Assembly (NCBI GenBank): GCA_014706295.1
Contig: JACSVZ010000004.1
Span: 86,497,047 to 86,561,046, forward strand
Reading direction: 5' to 3'
Length of the DNA stretch: 64,000 nt
Origin: Lycocorax pyrrhopterus obiensis
Lineage: Eukaryota; Chordata; Aves; Passeriformes; Paradisaeidae
The stretch's first letter is position 1. Each line of letters opens with the position of its first letter. This document shows positions 49,401-61,955 of the stretch, piece by piece. A model generated the notes under the pieces. The model had not been told where the DNA came from. It ran no database searches and saw only the letters and a program-made list of their open reading frames with translations. The position numbers and the translations under genes were made by a program.

Positions 49401-52400
49401 TTGCAATTATGCAGATGGGAACTCTGAAGTGAGTGCTTGTGGGTAAAGCTGGCAGGACATTTATAGCACTCTTCTAGGCCTAGCATATGCTCTCCTGCCA
49501 CAAGTAATATGTCTGAGCATTTGCAACTGCTCATGTTTACTCTCCAGAAATCATATTTTTCAGAAATACATCTGCAAACACTTAAAATGGTAGAGTTTTG
49601 TCTCAATATTTAGGTCACGTTGCAAGACCTCAGATGTGGCCTCATTTGTGCCAGCGATAGCAGCATAACACGACTTTCAGCTTGTGACCTGACTCCCACC
49701 GTTGTACCTATGCTCCTGGTTTGTCTGTTGATCTTTCATAACTGCATCAGGAATGCCAGATACTGATCAATGCATTCTCTGAAAAAATGTGTGTTTTATG
49801 CTACGCAATGGTAGCAGAATTCTTTTCGAAATATGTTCAAGATGCACTAAAAGGTACAGCGTAAGTTGTACTGTCTTCATAATGCAGAAATCCTGAAAAC
49901 AAACTGGTATAGCCAGGTGTCCTGTGTGTTCAGAAAGTAAATATGAAGTTAATGTAATTCTACTGCATCTAATAGCTATGCTGAGATTGATAGAAACAGG
50001 AAAAAAGGAAAGAAAATTCCTGACTTAGTAATACAGTAGTATGCAGAAGAAAGTTTGGGGTCTTTTTGTTACTATTATTTTCCTCTCTGTGTCATGTAAT
50101 GTTTTGCTTGATGCACCTTATGTTGATGTTATGTTAGTTTGTACCACTTTTAGGTACTAAGATGCCATTTACTCAACATTTGTATCTTGTATTTGCATTT
50201 ACTTACTGAGTTATGAAACACTTAGGATAAAAGCAAACCTAAAAACTCTTTTGTATATTTGCACAGTGGGCCTTGTGAAAAAAAATCCTTTCTGAAAGTG
50301 TTGTTTTTTATGCGCCTAGTCTGATTATTGTATTTCTACTTTTAATCTCTTCATAGATTAAAGCATAAAGATCCTGTCATATTTCCAGTGCTCAAAAGAT
50401 CGTGTGTTGTATGAATTTATTACTTGTGGAAGTATTCCATAGAGCACCAAATACTCATTCAGATTTTATATCACCTTAAATTAGGCACTGCTATAAAATA
50501 GTGCTCTCTTTGTAAGTAGCATATAAAAAAGAAATTATTTCCTATGTTTAAGAGGAAATGACGAGTTTTAAGAGAAATTATGTCAGTTTTTAAGAGAAAA
50601 GTGATCAGAAGACTCAACAAAGTGGTTGGTGTGAGTCTATCAAAATTTTTAGTTTCTGATCTGATATTCATGCTTTTCTACTAGTCTGAGATGCCTCTGT
50701 AGTAGGAGCTGAACTCTGATGGCCTGCTTTTCAAAGGTATCAGCATTACAGTCATAAGGGATGTAAGGACTAGCATTTTCTCTGCAAATAATGTCTTGTG
50801 GGTCTCAAAAGGACACCTATTTCTTTTTTGAAAATCCTGACTTTTACCTGTAAATAAAAAAATAAATTGTTATTTGGGTGGGGTGATTTTTTTATACATA
50901 AACAGCTGATAGTTATGATTTTGGCAGGCATATGCCATTCATCATTATTTCTTTACAAGTAGGTTTACTAAGTTCAATGCACTTTTTAGTATTGATTCTT
51001 TTTTCCTTCTTCTAATATCTAAATTGTCGAAGTAGACAGGGCAGAGTCTTGCTGATGACTTTCTGAGTGCTTGAGCTACATAACAGATGTTGTTAGTCTT
51101 GTTCTCACTTGAGAAAGGGGGAGATGACAGCTTTGTCCACACAATACTTTCAGCAATCATTTGTTAATTACATAGTGCTGTAAGCTCAAACACGTTTTTT
51201 AGACTGAATGCAGGTTTTTCTGTCAAGCATAACTTCTAGGTAGCTGTATGTATTTTGAGCAGGTTCAACCTAGGTTATCTTCATTCTGACTGACAAGTTA
51301 TTTTGATTAAATTCATTCCGTACTATAATTACAGAAGAGTTAATTGCTGTTAAGAAGATAAATATGAGAATAGTGCTGTAATGGACAGGTAATTAAAAGA
51401 CTTCTAGAACTTCAGGCAGGCTAATCTGAGTTCCTTTATTATTCCCAGTTGACAAAAATGATACAAGACATGACAGCATAGTTGCTGATCCAAGGCATAT
51501 TGAAGTCAATGGAAAGATTCCCATTAAATTCAGTCTGGACTGGGGCCACAGTAAATGCTGTAATAAACTTGGACCCTCTAACCTAAAGCAGCTTGGAAAA
51601 TGCCTGCTTTTCTAAGTTGTAAAGCTAACAGTTCTCTCCCATCTAATTCACACTTTCTGCCTGTTCATCATGATTTCTAATTTTTAAATTTATATCCTCA
51701 CACAGTGCAATTACATTAATGATAATAATTTGCTATAATTATAGTGTCTTTTTTGGTTTTGTTTTGTCTACAGAGACTTGGGAAAGTATTTTTTGTTATT
51801 TTTTTCATTTAATGCCGTTTTAAATTTTATAATTTTGGAAAATCATGTAGAGAAGAGGTGGCATGCCCTGCTGACCTTTCTTTAAGACTGTTTTATAAAT
51901 GCAATGTTAACAAAAGAAAATTCTTAAAAGTTGTAAGGAAATATGAAAGGAGCTCTAGTTGTAAACCCATTGTGGGCATGAATGGCATATGCTATAAATA
52001 GTTATAAATGGTACTCAAAGTACTCTGTTTTCTGCTTGTATGCTGTAGTGACCTTTTTATGTCTGCTCTGTCACTTTTCTTATGAATTCATATGCTGATA
52101 CAAATTAGATGCCAGCATTCCTCCCCTATTGCTGCTGTTTTGTGAACATAGAGATAGAAATTCCTCTAACAAATGTGTTGTACCAATATAAAATCTTTCT
52201 ATCAACTTGATGAGCTGTGTTACAATAAACAAGTGCTTGTCATTTGTTAAAATCTCTCTTAATAATTTGTTAATCTTTTATAAACTGAGAGTGTTAAAAC
52301 AGTATGATTCTGAAAGAATTGTCCTGCAATGAGCGCTTAAAGGTACAGCTTTGTTAAAAAGTGTAGTAACTATCTTCTAAGCACAAAATTAGTGGTAGTG

Positions 52401-53374
52401 ATGATTTATTTGCATTCCATGACTGATTCCAATGAGCTAGACCCGTTTATACACAAAACCACAGGCTCTTCTGAAGAGTCTGATTTCTTCTATGCATTAA
52501 AATAATTTGGGGTGTTTATTGGAAATTTTCATGTAGAGACTTTAAGCTTGATATTGGTCATCTTGGTTATCTGTACTAGAAAGTGAGCTTTAATTGCCAG
52601 AAGAAGTGCTTTGGCATAAGCTTATTCTGTCTAGAGTAAGACACATGTTCCACCTGTTTTTTTTCCCACTGAGGGAATGATAATATGTAGCTTGAGCCTT
52701 TAGCTGTCATGTTTTCAGCTTGGCTTAGCGGGGATCTAGGGATCTGCCTTGAAACTAAGAGTGAATGAACTTGGTGGTATGGAAGTATTCATTACACATC
52801 CAGTATACTCTCTCATGGTAATATTCCCCAAAAACACAGTTAAATGCTTGTGCATTTAGGAAACTGGAGGCTTTCACATAAATTGCAGAGACTGCAATAT
52901 GCATGTGTTTACAAACATCACTACCTTTTTTCTCAGTACCAGAAACTAGAATTTCTTGGTATTAATATTGCAGTGGGTTTTTCTGTAGAAATTGGGTTTT
53001 TGGCATTTTAACATTATAGCTATGCAATTTGACTTAATGTAAGTCAAATTTTTTTTAAGTGGGAAAGCATTAGTTTACTACAACTGATTATCATTCAAAA
53101 ACATTTCTGATTAATTGTTTTTGTTACTTTGAGCAAATGATGTACTGATAAATTTCAACTATATTAGTTAATGTACTACTTCTTGGACTGAAAAAAAGAC
53201 ATTCTAAAAAATTGCTGGACTAGATCAAATGTAGATTTTTGAAAAGTTGAATGGACAAATCCACACAATTGTAAATTGATCTTATGTTGTTTATCAGAAA
53301 TGTCTTTATTCTCAAGGATATAGTTAAAAGTGTGTTTGCTGAATTGGCTTAAATTAAAGAATTAAAGCAATATA

Positions 53375-53391
53375 ATGTGTGTGTGTGTGCC
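53375..53391. repeat. Short (TG)n tract
   Basis: About seven TG dinucleotides in a row, following AATA. Confidence 0.85.
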
Positions 53392-54423
53392 TGTAATTGG
53401 TTAGTTCGCCCTGCTGAGAATAGCTAGTAAAGATCTTGAAAGTTAAATGGTAAAATGGAATAAGTATGCCTGAAGTGCTCAACATTCACTTCCTTTGACA
53501 TGTGATATTTAAAAAAGGACTCATTTGCATTCTTTTGGATCCACCTGATGTCAGTAGTAACATTTAGAGCCTTCCTGAACTTGTGTGCTAATTTCATTCA
53601 GCCAAGAAAGGCTTTTCTGAAGAAGGAAAGGCTTGAAGAGAATGTTTGGACTGGTGTATGTTGTATATTGGGCTTACATCTGACAAGTTAGTGCCAGGAA
53701 AGTTGATGTTTATACTTCCAGTAATCATTGTTTCACATGTGCTGATTTAATCTTTAAACAGCAACATCTCCTCTTATTCTTGCCATACAATTTTCTTCTT
53801 TACATTTTATGACTTAGGTAAATATCTGCTGGGATTTCCAGTAACTCTGAAGACCAAAGAGAAAGTTCCCCCAGCTAATTACTATATTTAGAAACCAAAC
53901 ATAGAGAGTAGAGGATGAATGAAGAAGACAATCGGTTAGAATGTAGCAGACATAAATGTTTATTATTTCAGTTGATTTCATTTGCATTTTGCTGTTCTAT
54001 TCTATGCTTCACAGCATGTTTATGGTAAGTTTCTTAACCACAAGTAGAAAGAAGTTTACCAAGAGGATGTTTGACTTTCCTTCCTCTGATCCAACTTCAA
54101 CAGAGTAGTAACAGTGTACCCAGCTTTCTAGCTAGTCATCATTCTTCTTCGACATGGTAGAAGCCAGAGAAAAAATTTGTTGTACCTGAGTCCTCAGAAG
54201 GTCTGATTTACAGCCTCCTTGAGAACTGTGGCCGGGGTGGTGATACAAAACCCTCTAGCTCTAACTGCTTCAGAGCTCTAAGTGCTGTATCTGGCAACAA
54301 ATCTATAACTTGCGTTCTGAGAATTACCCACAATGGTTTGCATTTCACCTCATATACTCAAGTAGACATATTTAGTCTATTTCTTTGATATGATTTTTGT
54401 ACAGTGAAAATTATATCTGCATT

Positions 54424-54479
54424 CAACCCATCATTGAATACTTGTCTCAAATAGAAGACAAGTATTTAACGATGGGTTG
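54424..54479. repeat. 24-bp inverted repeat (hairpin) with 8-nt loop
   Basis: The left arm CAACCCATCATTGAATACTT continues with GTCT (54424-54447). The right arm (54456-54479) is its reverse complement except at two positions, one of which is a G-T wobble. The loop is CAAATAGA. The flanks do not extend the pairing. It could be a miRNA-like stem, a template-switch product or a remnant of a foldback element; nothing in the sequence decides this. Confidence 0.9.
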
Positions 54480-57400
54480 GTCATTTTTGTTCTGTCTTAG
54501 ACAGTTTAGGTATTTGGATTAATTTAAGTTATTTTAATTGAAGCCCTCCAGAAAATACACAAGAGAAAAACAAGCAAACAACTTATAGCAGGGCTTCTTT
54601 GTTAGTTTTGTGTTCAAGTGGTAGTTGGGCTGTCAGAGTAATTAGTTACTTGTTGTGTTTCTTCTGTGTGACCGTCTTGATCAATAGCATTGCATTATTC
54701 CTGTCCACCAAGAGCTTTAAACATGAAATTGAGAAGCTGATACTCAAGTCTCAGAACCTCAAGCAAATATAGTGCTAGAAAATTAGGGGAAATTTGGTAT
54801 GGTAAGTGTTTCGTTTTTTTAATCCTTACATGCTAAAATTGCTGTAAGTTGAAGCTACGGAAAGTCTTGTCAGAATACAGTCTGGCTTCTCATCCATAAC
54901 AAAACAAAGCAAAACAAAGCACCATGATCTTTAATTAGAGTGAATTTAAATCCATTTGCAAGATTTAATTATTGCTTCTGCTAGTATTATTAAACCATTT
55001 TAGGAAGCAACCTTTGCCTCTTATTGTGCAAATTAATTTTTGCTTTAGTAGTTAGGTTTAGTAATTAAATTTAGTCTTAGTGATTGCTGAGTGAGTCAAG
55101 GTGTGATTTTCTTTCTTTGTGCTCTGGAAGGGTTTGGTGCCAGTCTTTTTTGCAGCTTTTCTTAGCTGTTTCTTAAACAGGTAACAACTGCCAAACAGAT
55201 GAAGACTAAAGGAATTATCACAGAACTTTTTCTCTGGGAATGGATAGGTGTATGTAGAAAATGATTTTTTTTTCACCTGTTATTTACTGCCAGATTGTCA
55301 GAGCTTTTGGGACTTTCTTAGCCAAAAATGCAGGCTGGCCCATCCTGCTTAATAGCCAGCAATGGACCAATTCTGTAGGAATTTTACAATCCATTTTGGA
55401 ACACAGTCCTGCTGCATTCTGTGACCAATTTCACAGAATCCTCCAAAATGAAAAAAAAAAAAGAAAAAAAGCATGATTTGTTGTTAAACTTACTCACTGC
55501 TAATTTAACTGAGTGGTTCCTTACTATGGGAAAGGGATGTGGCTGAAAACTCTGTCCTGCCTCAGTGTGACCTGTGTGAACAGAACTCTTTGGTTATGTG
55601 TTGGGTGTAAGGAGCAGAGCAGCACTAAGTGAGTGCCCTTTGGGGGGCTCTGCTGGCCTCAGCCTGCCCTGTCTTATGTGTGCAAGGTGCTCAAGTGCTG
55701 TGACCCATCATAAGTTTTTCTCCATAATTTAAGTGGTGGAGAAATTTTAAAGCATTTTTAAGGAATGTAACTGCTTGAGTATCAGTGTTTTTAAGTGTAA
55801 GTGTCAAATAGGGGTCAGTTTGTCAGTGTTTAGAAGCCTGTAAGATTTCTAGACAGATTGGATGTTGGTTTTCACAGTCTCTAAGGCTGGTGCTAGCATG
55901 ACAGGCAGAGGGAGGGCATCATGGTGTCACCTGCAGGGCTGGGAGTTCAATATTTTCTGCCCACCTTTGGATCCATGAAGATTTGGCAAGTCTGATGTTC
56001 ATATTCTTTTGAGGGTTCTTTACAAGAAACAAGAGTAACACCAGTTTCAGCCTGTGACAAGATATGCAGAGTTTTCATTTTCTATTAGTATTTCCAGCTT
56101 TCAGATTATAGTTTCCAAGGTCTGTGTTGTTGGCAATGCAATAAGGGTCACTCTGTTCCACATTTAACATGTGTGTTTTATTGCTAATAACTGATTTGCC
56201 AAAGAAGTGTTTGAAAACTGTGATCTTATAAATGCAAAGATCTTGGTAATGCTTTTTCCTTTCCTGAACTTAATTTAAAGCTGCTATGCTAGTCTGGTGC
56301 ATAGTCATTATGTCTGTGGGAATGCTTCTTTGTGTATAGCCCTTTTTTTTTCTTTGATCAATTGCAACTACTCAGTAGTAGCAGATTCAGCTTCATTGAA
56401 TTTCTTTTCCAGTTTTGTCCATAATCCAAATTTGGTTTGTGTCTTTCATTCTATTGGGATTATCAAGGATTTGCTGTAATCTTTTAAAAAGTGTTTTGAC
56501 TGTTGTACTTTCATCTAAATTATGTCTTGACTTGTGCTTTTTTGCATGCCTCCAGTAAATTTCTCATGTATCATCAAGTAGGCTTTTTCAAGTAAGGATC
56601 AGTAATACATAAAGAGTTACATTTTTCAGGTGTTTAAAGGGATCATGGGAGCATGTGGATAGATAGATACCTTTTGTGTGTCTTGTTCTATTGCTATAAT
56701 TCATGTAATGTCCTTTAGGGTCTTCCCAAGATCAGAATTGCAGATTTTTCAGAGTAGAAGGAACCATTTGATTGAAACATAAATCAGAGAACTCATATAT
56801 GCTAGAAAAGCCATCTTTTTATCAGAAGAAAATAAGATAATAAAGAGAGTTGTACTAATGTTCTCTACATCTACCTGGGGAATTGACTGCAAAGCAGTTT
56901 GCTCATAACAGAAGAGCTGTTGGAAATACTCTATAATTTCACATCTTCCAGAGAAGAGATAAAATTTTATAATTGTGGATATGTTACCTGTAGCCTAGAA
57001 ATTCCTGCTTTCCATAATAGGGCATCCTGTCCTACCAGGCACTGAAGAAATGGGAAATATTAAAGACAGTAGCAGAAAATGAAGAATAGAAATAAGCTAA
57101 TATATACTCATTTTTAGACTAAAATAGGTTTTGTTTTGTTCTAGAAAAAGGTCTTCTGCATGGTTTCTTCTACTGTTTGCAAGCATAAAGTTAAACGTGA
57201 GGGGGATGCAAATAATCCTGGTACTAGCTAGAAAAAGTGGGAAATATTTTGAGAAATGTAGCTTGTGTCTTAAGTAAAAATGCCTACATCTAGTTAAACT
57301 GTATATAAGGCCCCAGGCAATTTCCTTAATGGATTTTTTGTGAGCCTGTGTGGAAGAAAATACATCTGTTTAATATAATCCAAAACAAAAATAGACACCT

Positions 57401-60158
57401 CATGATTAATGAAAGCTACAAGAAAATTTTTCCAGGGATTGTGAAAACATTTTCCTCTTACAGTTAAATCCATTCTATCTGCCAGATATTATCAAAGAAT
57501 GGAAGATTTATTTAAATTGCTGAAACTGGAATAAAAGAGAATATTTATACAGGATTTTTTAACTGTCATAATTGAGGTTCAACATCACAATAGAAACAAA
57601 TTAATGCTTTTGGGTGTTCTGAAGTCCCAGCTGTGCAGGCTGCAGCTGAGGAAGACTGCATCCAGGGATTTAGTTGCATACCAAGATGAGCTTCATTGAT
57701 GATATTGAGACAGAAGTAGACATCAAGGTGTGTGGGATTTGGCTGCCTGGGCATTGCCACCAAGAGCCATTGGAATTGTGTGAGGACAACTGCAGCATCT
57801 GGCATGCACGACACAGTTTCTAGAGCAGAGTGACATCTTTTTCAAAAGGTAGATCTGCTATCCCACAGCACCTTCAGTGACACTAGAAATTATTTCAATT
57901 GTCTACATGGCATTCAAGTGTCACTTTTGGTCCTGGGGTTACCCTGCATAGCCTTCCCAGGCCTAACCAGACTTTAGAAAGCTGACCAGCTTCTGGGTAC
58001 ACATAGGTGACACAGGGCAGAAGATAAATGATTAAACAAACAACAGAGGCTGAATAAAGAGTAAGGACAGCAGTCCTTACCCAGTCTCAAAAAATGCTGG
58101 TTACCTGCAGGCAGGTACACAATGACATTAGCTTTTAGGCACAAAGTCAGCAGTGTGTGATAGAACTGCAGTTGAGAATTTTTAGATTAAACATGGTTTT
58201 AAACCAAAGAATTAGATTTGCTAGACTATCTTGCTGGCTTTAAATTTCATGTGATTATAGCACTTGCTGATTAAGGCTAAAATAATGAATAATATTACAG
58301 GCTTTTATGGGGTAAGGGAAGACTTGCCATTTAAGGGAAAATTTCAAGTAAAGGAGGAAGACCTTGGAATGAAGTGAAGGTAATTGAAAAAGTTGGATTG
58401 ATGATGCTGAAAGAACTGAGGCAGTGCTTGTGATTAACTTAATTTTTAAATAGGAAGAAACACTGAATAAACCTTACATGAAGTTTGATGTAAAAGAAAA
58501 AGGGGAGCAAATTAACTGATTCAGAAGTATAGAAATGCTTCAACTCTTACAAGGACAGAAATCAGTAAAGCACATGAGATGGCTTGTTTTTTAGCTATTC
58601 TGGCTAGAAATGTAATGCTGCTTTCTATTGGCATTATAACTGCGTATGTGATAGATACAAACCATTTAACATGCATTTTTGGGAAAGACAAGGAAAAAGA
58701 AACTTCAGAATTACAACTCCTTTTCATATTATATATGAACAAAGTGTGCTTGATTAGCTTTGCAAAGGACATCCCCAAAGGCAGGTTTTTTTTCTATAGG
58801 CCAGTGAATCATGAATTATTCCACAGCATTGATTCTATTACTCCCAGTGGGTGGCAGTTTTCCCATTTGTAGCAGTTCCAAACATTGTTTTTCCCTTAGT
58901 GGCAGAAAAATTGCATGATGAATGTGTTTCATATTAAGTTTTGATTAAACACAGGCATTTGTGATAATTTTATTTGCAGTATGCTCCCCAAAAAATTTAA
59001 ATCTTTGTCTTACAAATGGTGTAAAAATAATTGCTTTGCCTCATACTTTAAAGTAAGAATGCATTTTTTGATAATTAAAGTAAGGTTTCTTTGACAGTTT
59101 AGTTAGTGTTATGTCATCTTATTAAACATTACTTCCTATTAAAAATGTCTTATTACTCATGGGGCTAAAAAAATATATATATGCTCACATTCTGAGGATT
59201 TGTATTGTGTATGAAATCTCTGATTGGGAACAAGACACATTTCCACAGCTTGAGTTGGCTTTTGACTTAGAAGTTAGGTAAGAAACTCTTGATACCTAAA
59301 CAACCTTTTAACCTTGTCTTCTGAGAAAGTGCAAATAATTCTAATTGGCATAACTAGAGATTATCCATGTAAACGGAAGAAATAGATTGGGATAGATGAT
59401 GGGAAGAAACCAGTTTTAATTTTTTAGTTAATCTGGAGCTGATCCTACAGAAATTAGTCTTTGTAATTATTGAACCATGGAAGCTACACAGAAAAATAAT
59501 TCGTGGGAAATACTCATTCTTTATGACCCAATTAGCCACTTCATTCTCCTCTTTTTATACCAGCTGACATGTGGAGAGTAACTGAAAATCTCCACCCCAT
59601 GTTCTCTGGAAATCACTTACATCAGCATAAGCGATAGATTCATTCTTAACTGAGTGAATGTCAATGAACCGTAAGAGAATTTTAAGGTCTGGACCAGCTC
59701 TCACTGACTTAAGGGGCTAAGTTCCATGTACCTCAGTAGTGCAGTCAGAAAGGGGAAAAAACTGAAAGTATGACTTAGTTTTATGATTGTTCTTGGAGTG
59801 CTGTCTTTTTTTGTCACTTACATAAAATTAAATGTCTTGTACCAGCAATTTATTTTAACCAAGAAAGATCAACCCAGCTCAGCAGAAGATTGTGTTTCTT
59901 CTTCTAGGCATGCTTATATCATGGTGAATAATTTGTTGTGTTGGATAAGTGTGTGGAACTGTCTTACCTGAGCCCTCCAAATTGCATAGAAGTGTAACTG
60001 TGGAAAACTTTGGTACATTCAGGACAATGAGGTTGCTGCCTAGTGGGATGTTTTTTCAGCATGTATGAAATTCTGGTTTATATTACAGGTACAGACACTC
60101 ATAATTTGGTTTTATATTTCACAGCTACAGAAATGAATTACTACATTATCAAACATTA

Positions 60159-60197
60159 TAATTATATTAAATAATTATGTTAAATAATTATATTGAG
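60159..60197. repeat. 13-bp tandem repeat, three copies
   Basis: TAATTATATTAAA, TAATTATGTTAAA and a partial TAATTATATT follow one another. Confidence 0.85.
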
Positions 60198-61289
60198 AAC
60201 TCACAGATAGGTCTGGAAGTTCCTAAATGTGGTGACAAACGTGCCGTATTTTCCATCTCATTATTTGTGCAAAAGATCTAAGAAGGTTTTGCACAAAAGT
60301 TAAGAAGAGTTATGTAACATAATGTGAGTGAAATCCTCAGTGTGAGGCATCGTTTTCAAGTTCTTTTTATTACATTATGTGATCTTTTCCTTTAATGATA
60401 GATACATTGGAATTTTGATGGTCTGTAAAATGCTCAGGATGTAATTTTTAACTCATATGCCATTGACCAATGAACTGTTTCTGCTTGGTGGGGTCATTAT
60501 TTACTAAAAGTGGGTGTAAACTGCAAAACAATGGAACTATCTTTTGCACAGGTGTAATCCATATGGAGACAATTGGGTTATGGTTGTTACATTCATGTTA
60601 TTTTTTTCCCATAGAATGCATTTGTTTTGGTGGTGTCTAGAACAGTCCTCTTGTCTTCACTGCAACATATTATTTTCAATATTAGATTAGAATGTAAAGT
60701 CTGTTACCCAAATTCTTGCTGCAGATTAATTATGGTACAAGTAAGAACATTGTCTGTCCAACAAATCTGAATAGTTTTTGCTTGAGAGAAAAAATAGCCC
60801 AACTGAATGTAGACTTCTGCTTTAAGCGTATACTGAGTTTTGTTTTAACCTGAATCATGTTCAATTAAATATCACTGGAAGAAAAATGTGATATGTACTG
60901 TAGAGCTGAATGAGCAGTGATGTTGAGGAAATGGTAGAGATCTTCAAGTGTTTATGGAGGTAGAAGCTAGTGTACATTGAATAAAACTGTATAAGTCTCT
61001 TTAAAGTCACTGTATTTTAGATGAGAAAATATGATCTGTCACGCTGATGGTCCTGTTGACCAGGGCTTTTGCTTTAACTTATGTGGGAAATCTTATGGAT
61101 AATGTAAAGTGGTTTCTTTCCCTGTGTCAGTCAGGGTTTTGGGGCGAGCAAGAGCGTGTGAGCCTGCCCAGCAGCAGACATGGACTCCTGCAACAAAAGC
61201 AGTGGGGAACAACTCAACATTAGTGTTTCATTGTATCCCTAGATAAGTTTGCTTGTTCCCAGCTGGAGCTCTTTCTCCTACGTGTTTTT

Positions 61290-61425
61290 GCTGCTTTGAG
61301 GGGTTTTGTTGTTCTTGGTTTTTTTCCTTGTTGTTTTGTTGTTGGTGTTGTTTGTGGGGTTTGTGTTTGTTTGTTTGTTTGTTTGGGTTTTTGTTTTTGT
61401 TTTGTTTTTTCTTTTCCTTGCCCAT
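61290..61425. repeat. T/G low-complexity tract with (TTTG)n
   Basis: TTGTTGTTTTGTTGTTGGTG, then GTTTGTTTGTTTGTTTG and T-rich sequence. It ends about 90 bp before coding exon 17. The overlapping minus-strand open frames (Lys/Gln/Asn/Thr-rich) are artefacts of it. Confidence 0.88.
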
Positions 61426-61514
61426 ATTTTGAACCCAAATCATTTAGGCAAAGGCTGAAAAATTTCTGATGAAATTATTCCATATATTTAAAAGGTTTTC
61501 TTTTTCCTTCTCAG

Positions 61515-61559
61515 GGAATTCCTGGAATTCCTGGAAATCAAGGAGCAAAAGGACAAAAG
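61515..61559 (+). CDS. COL21A1: COL21A1 coding exon 17: five Gly-X-Y triplets (residues 605-619)
   Basis: A 45-nt exon encoding GIPGIPGNQGAKGQK, matching the family segment GIPGFPGNRG...GQK. The acceptor TTTTTCCTTCTCAG is strong and the donor AAG|GTACTA is weak after position +3. 45-nt exons are a normal variant of the 54-nt collagen exon. Confidence 0.95.
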
Positions 61560-61901
61560 GTACTATTAGCTGTTCAAAACATAGTTAAAACCTGTACTAT
61601 ATATACCCATTTCAGACTAAGAGTTCAGGCTTAGAGAAGAGTTTTCATAGTGGGGATTTATGACATCAAATCATGCTGCAAAAGAAGGTAGACAATTTGT
61701 GGCATGTTTCAAAATCTCTCATTAGGTTTTATTTCAACTATTCCAGAAGGAATGAATGGTTTAAAAGAAACCATGCTAATTTCATAATAAATTGAGAAAC
61801 AATCTTAACTAACTAAATCTGCATAATTAAAGAATATATAAAAAATTGTTAAGTATATGTGCATTAGTCACAGAATTTTTCCCTTTATGTAAAAAATACA
61901 G
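61560..61901. other. COL21A1: COL21A1 intron 17, 342 nt
   Basis: GT-AG intron. Nothing recognised in it. Confidence 0.88.
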
Positions 61902-61955
61902 GGTGAAATTGGACCACCAGGTCAACCAGGAGCAAAAGGGTCACCAGGAGATACT
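61902..61955 (+). CDS. COL21A1: COL21A1 coding exon 18: six Gly-X-Y triplets (residues 620-637)
   Basis: A 54-nt exon encoding GEIGPPGQPGAKGSPGDT, matching GEIGPPGQQG in the family. The acceptor is AAAAAATACAG, with the T-rich tract further upstream, and the donor is ACT|GTAAGT. This is the last exon found in the window. The next expected segment (GLMGSNG-like) was not seen before 64000. Confidence 0.95.

Larger units (their letters stand above)
46166..61514. other. COL21A1: COL21A1 intron 16, 15,349 nt (largest in window)
   Basis: GT-AG intron. The family protein is continuous across the junction (GEP to GIPG), so no coding exon is missing. Recognised contents are a (TA)20 tract, tRNA-like remnants near 47018 and 48490, the 24-bp hairpin at 54424-54479, a 13-bp triplicate at 60159 and the T/G tract at 61290-61425. 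I recognise no other element in the rest. Confidence 0.75.
12727..61955 (+). other. COL21A1: COL21A1 gene, 5' part (18 coding exons, 3' end outside window)
   Basis: Eighteen exons join in one frame to encode 637 residues: signal peptide (1-22), vWA domain (about 31-212), thrombospondin-N/laminin-G-like domain (about 214-410), Cys-containing linker (410-446) and a Gly-X-Y helix from residue 449. This order and the residue-level similarity identify type XXI collagen, a secreted FACIT-like extracellular-matrix protein associated with fibrils and vessel walls. The human chain is about 957 residues, so about 320 residues plus the NC1 end lie past 64000. All introns are GT-AG. Collagen exons are multiples of 9 nt, mostly 54, and start with a complete Gly codon, as expected for fibril-associated collagens. 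COL22A1 and other vWA-TSPN collagens were considered, but the near-continuous match in the vWA and TSPN domains favours COL21A1. Confidence 0.95.

Noticed and set aside
61220..61443. Minus-strand Lys/Gln/Asn/Thr-rich open frames
   Set aside because: They are the complement of the T/G microsatellite at 61290-61425.
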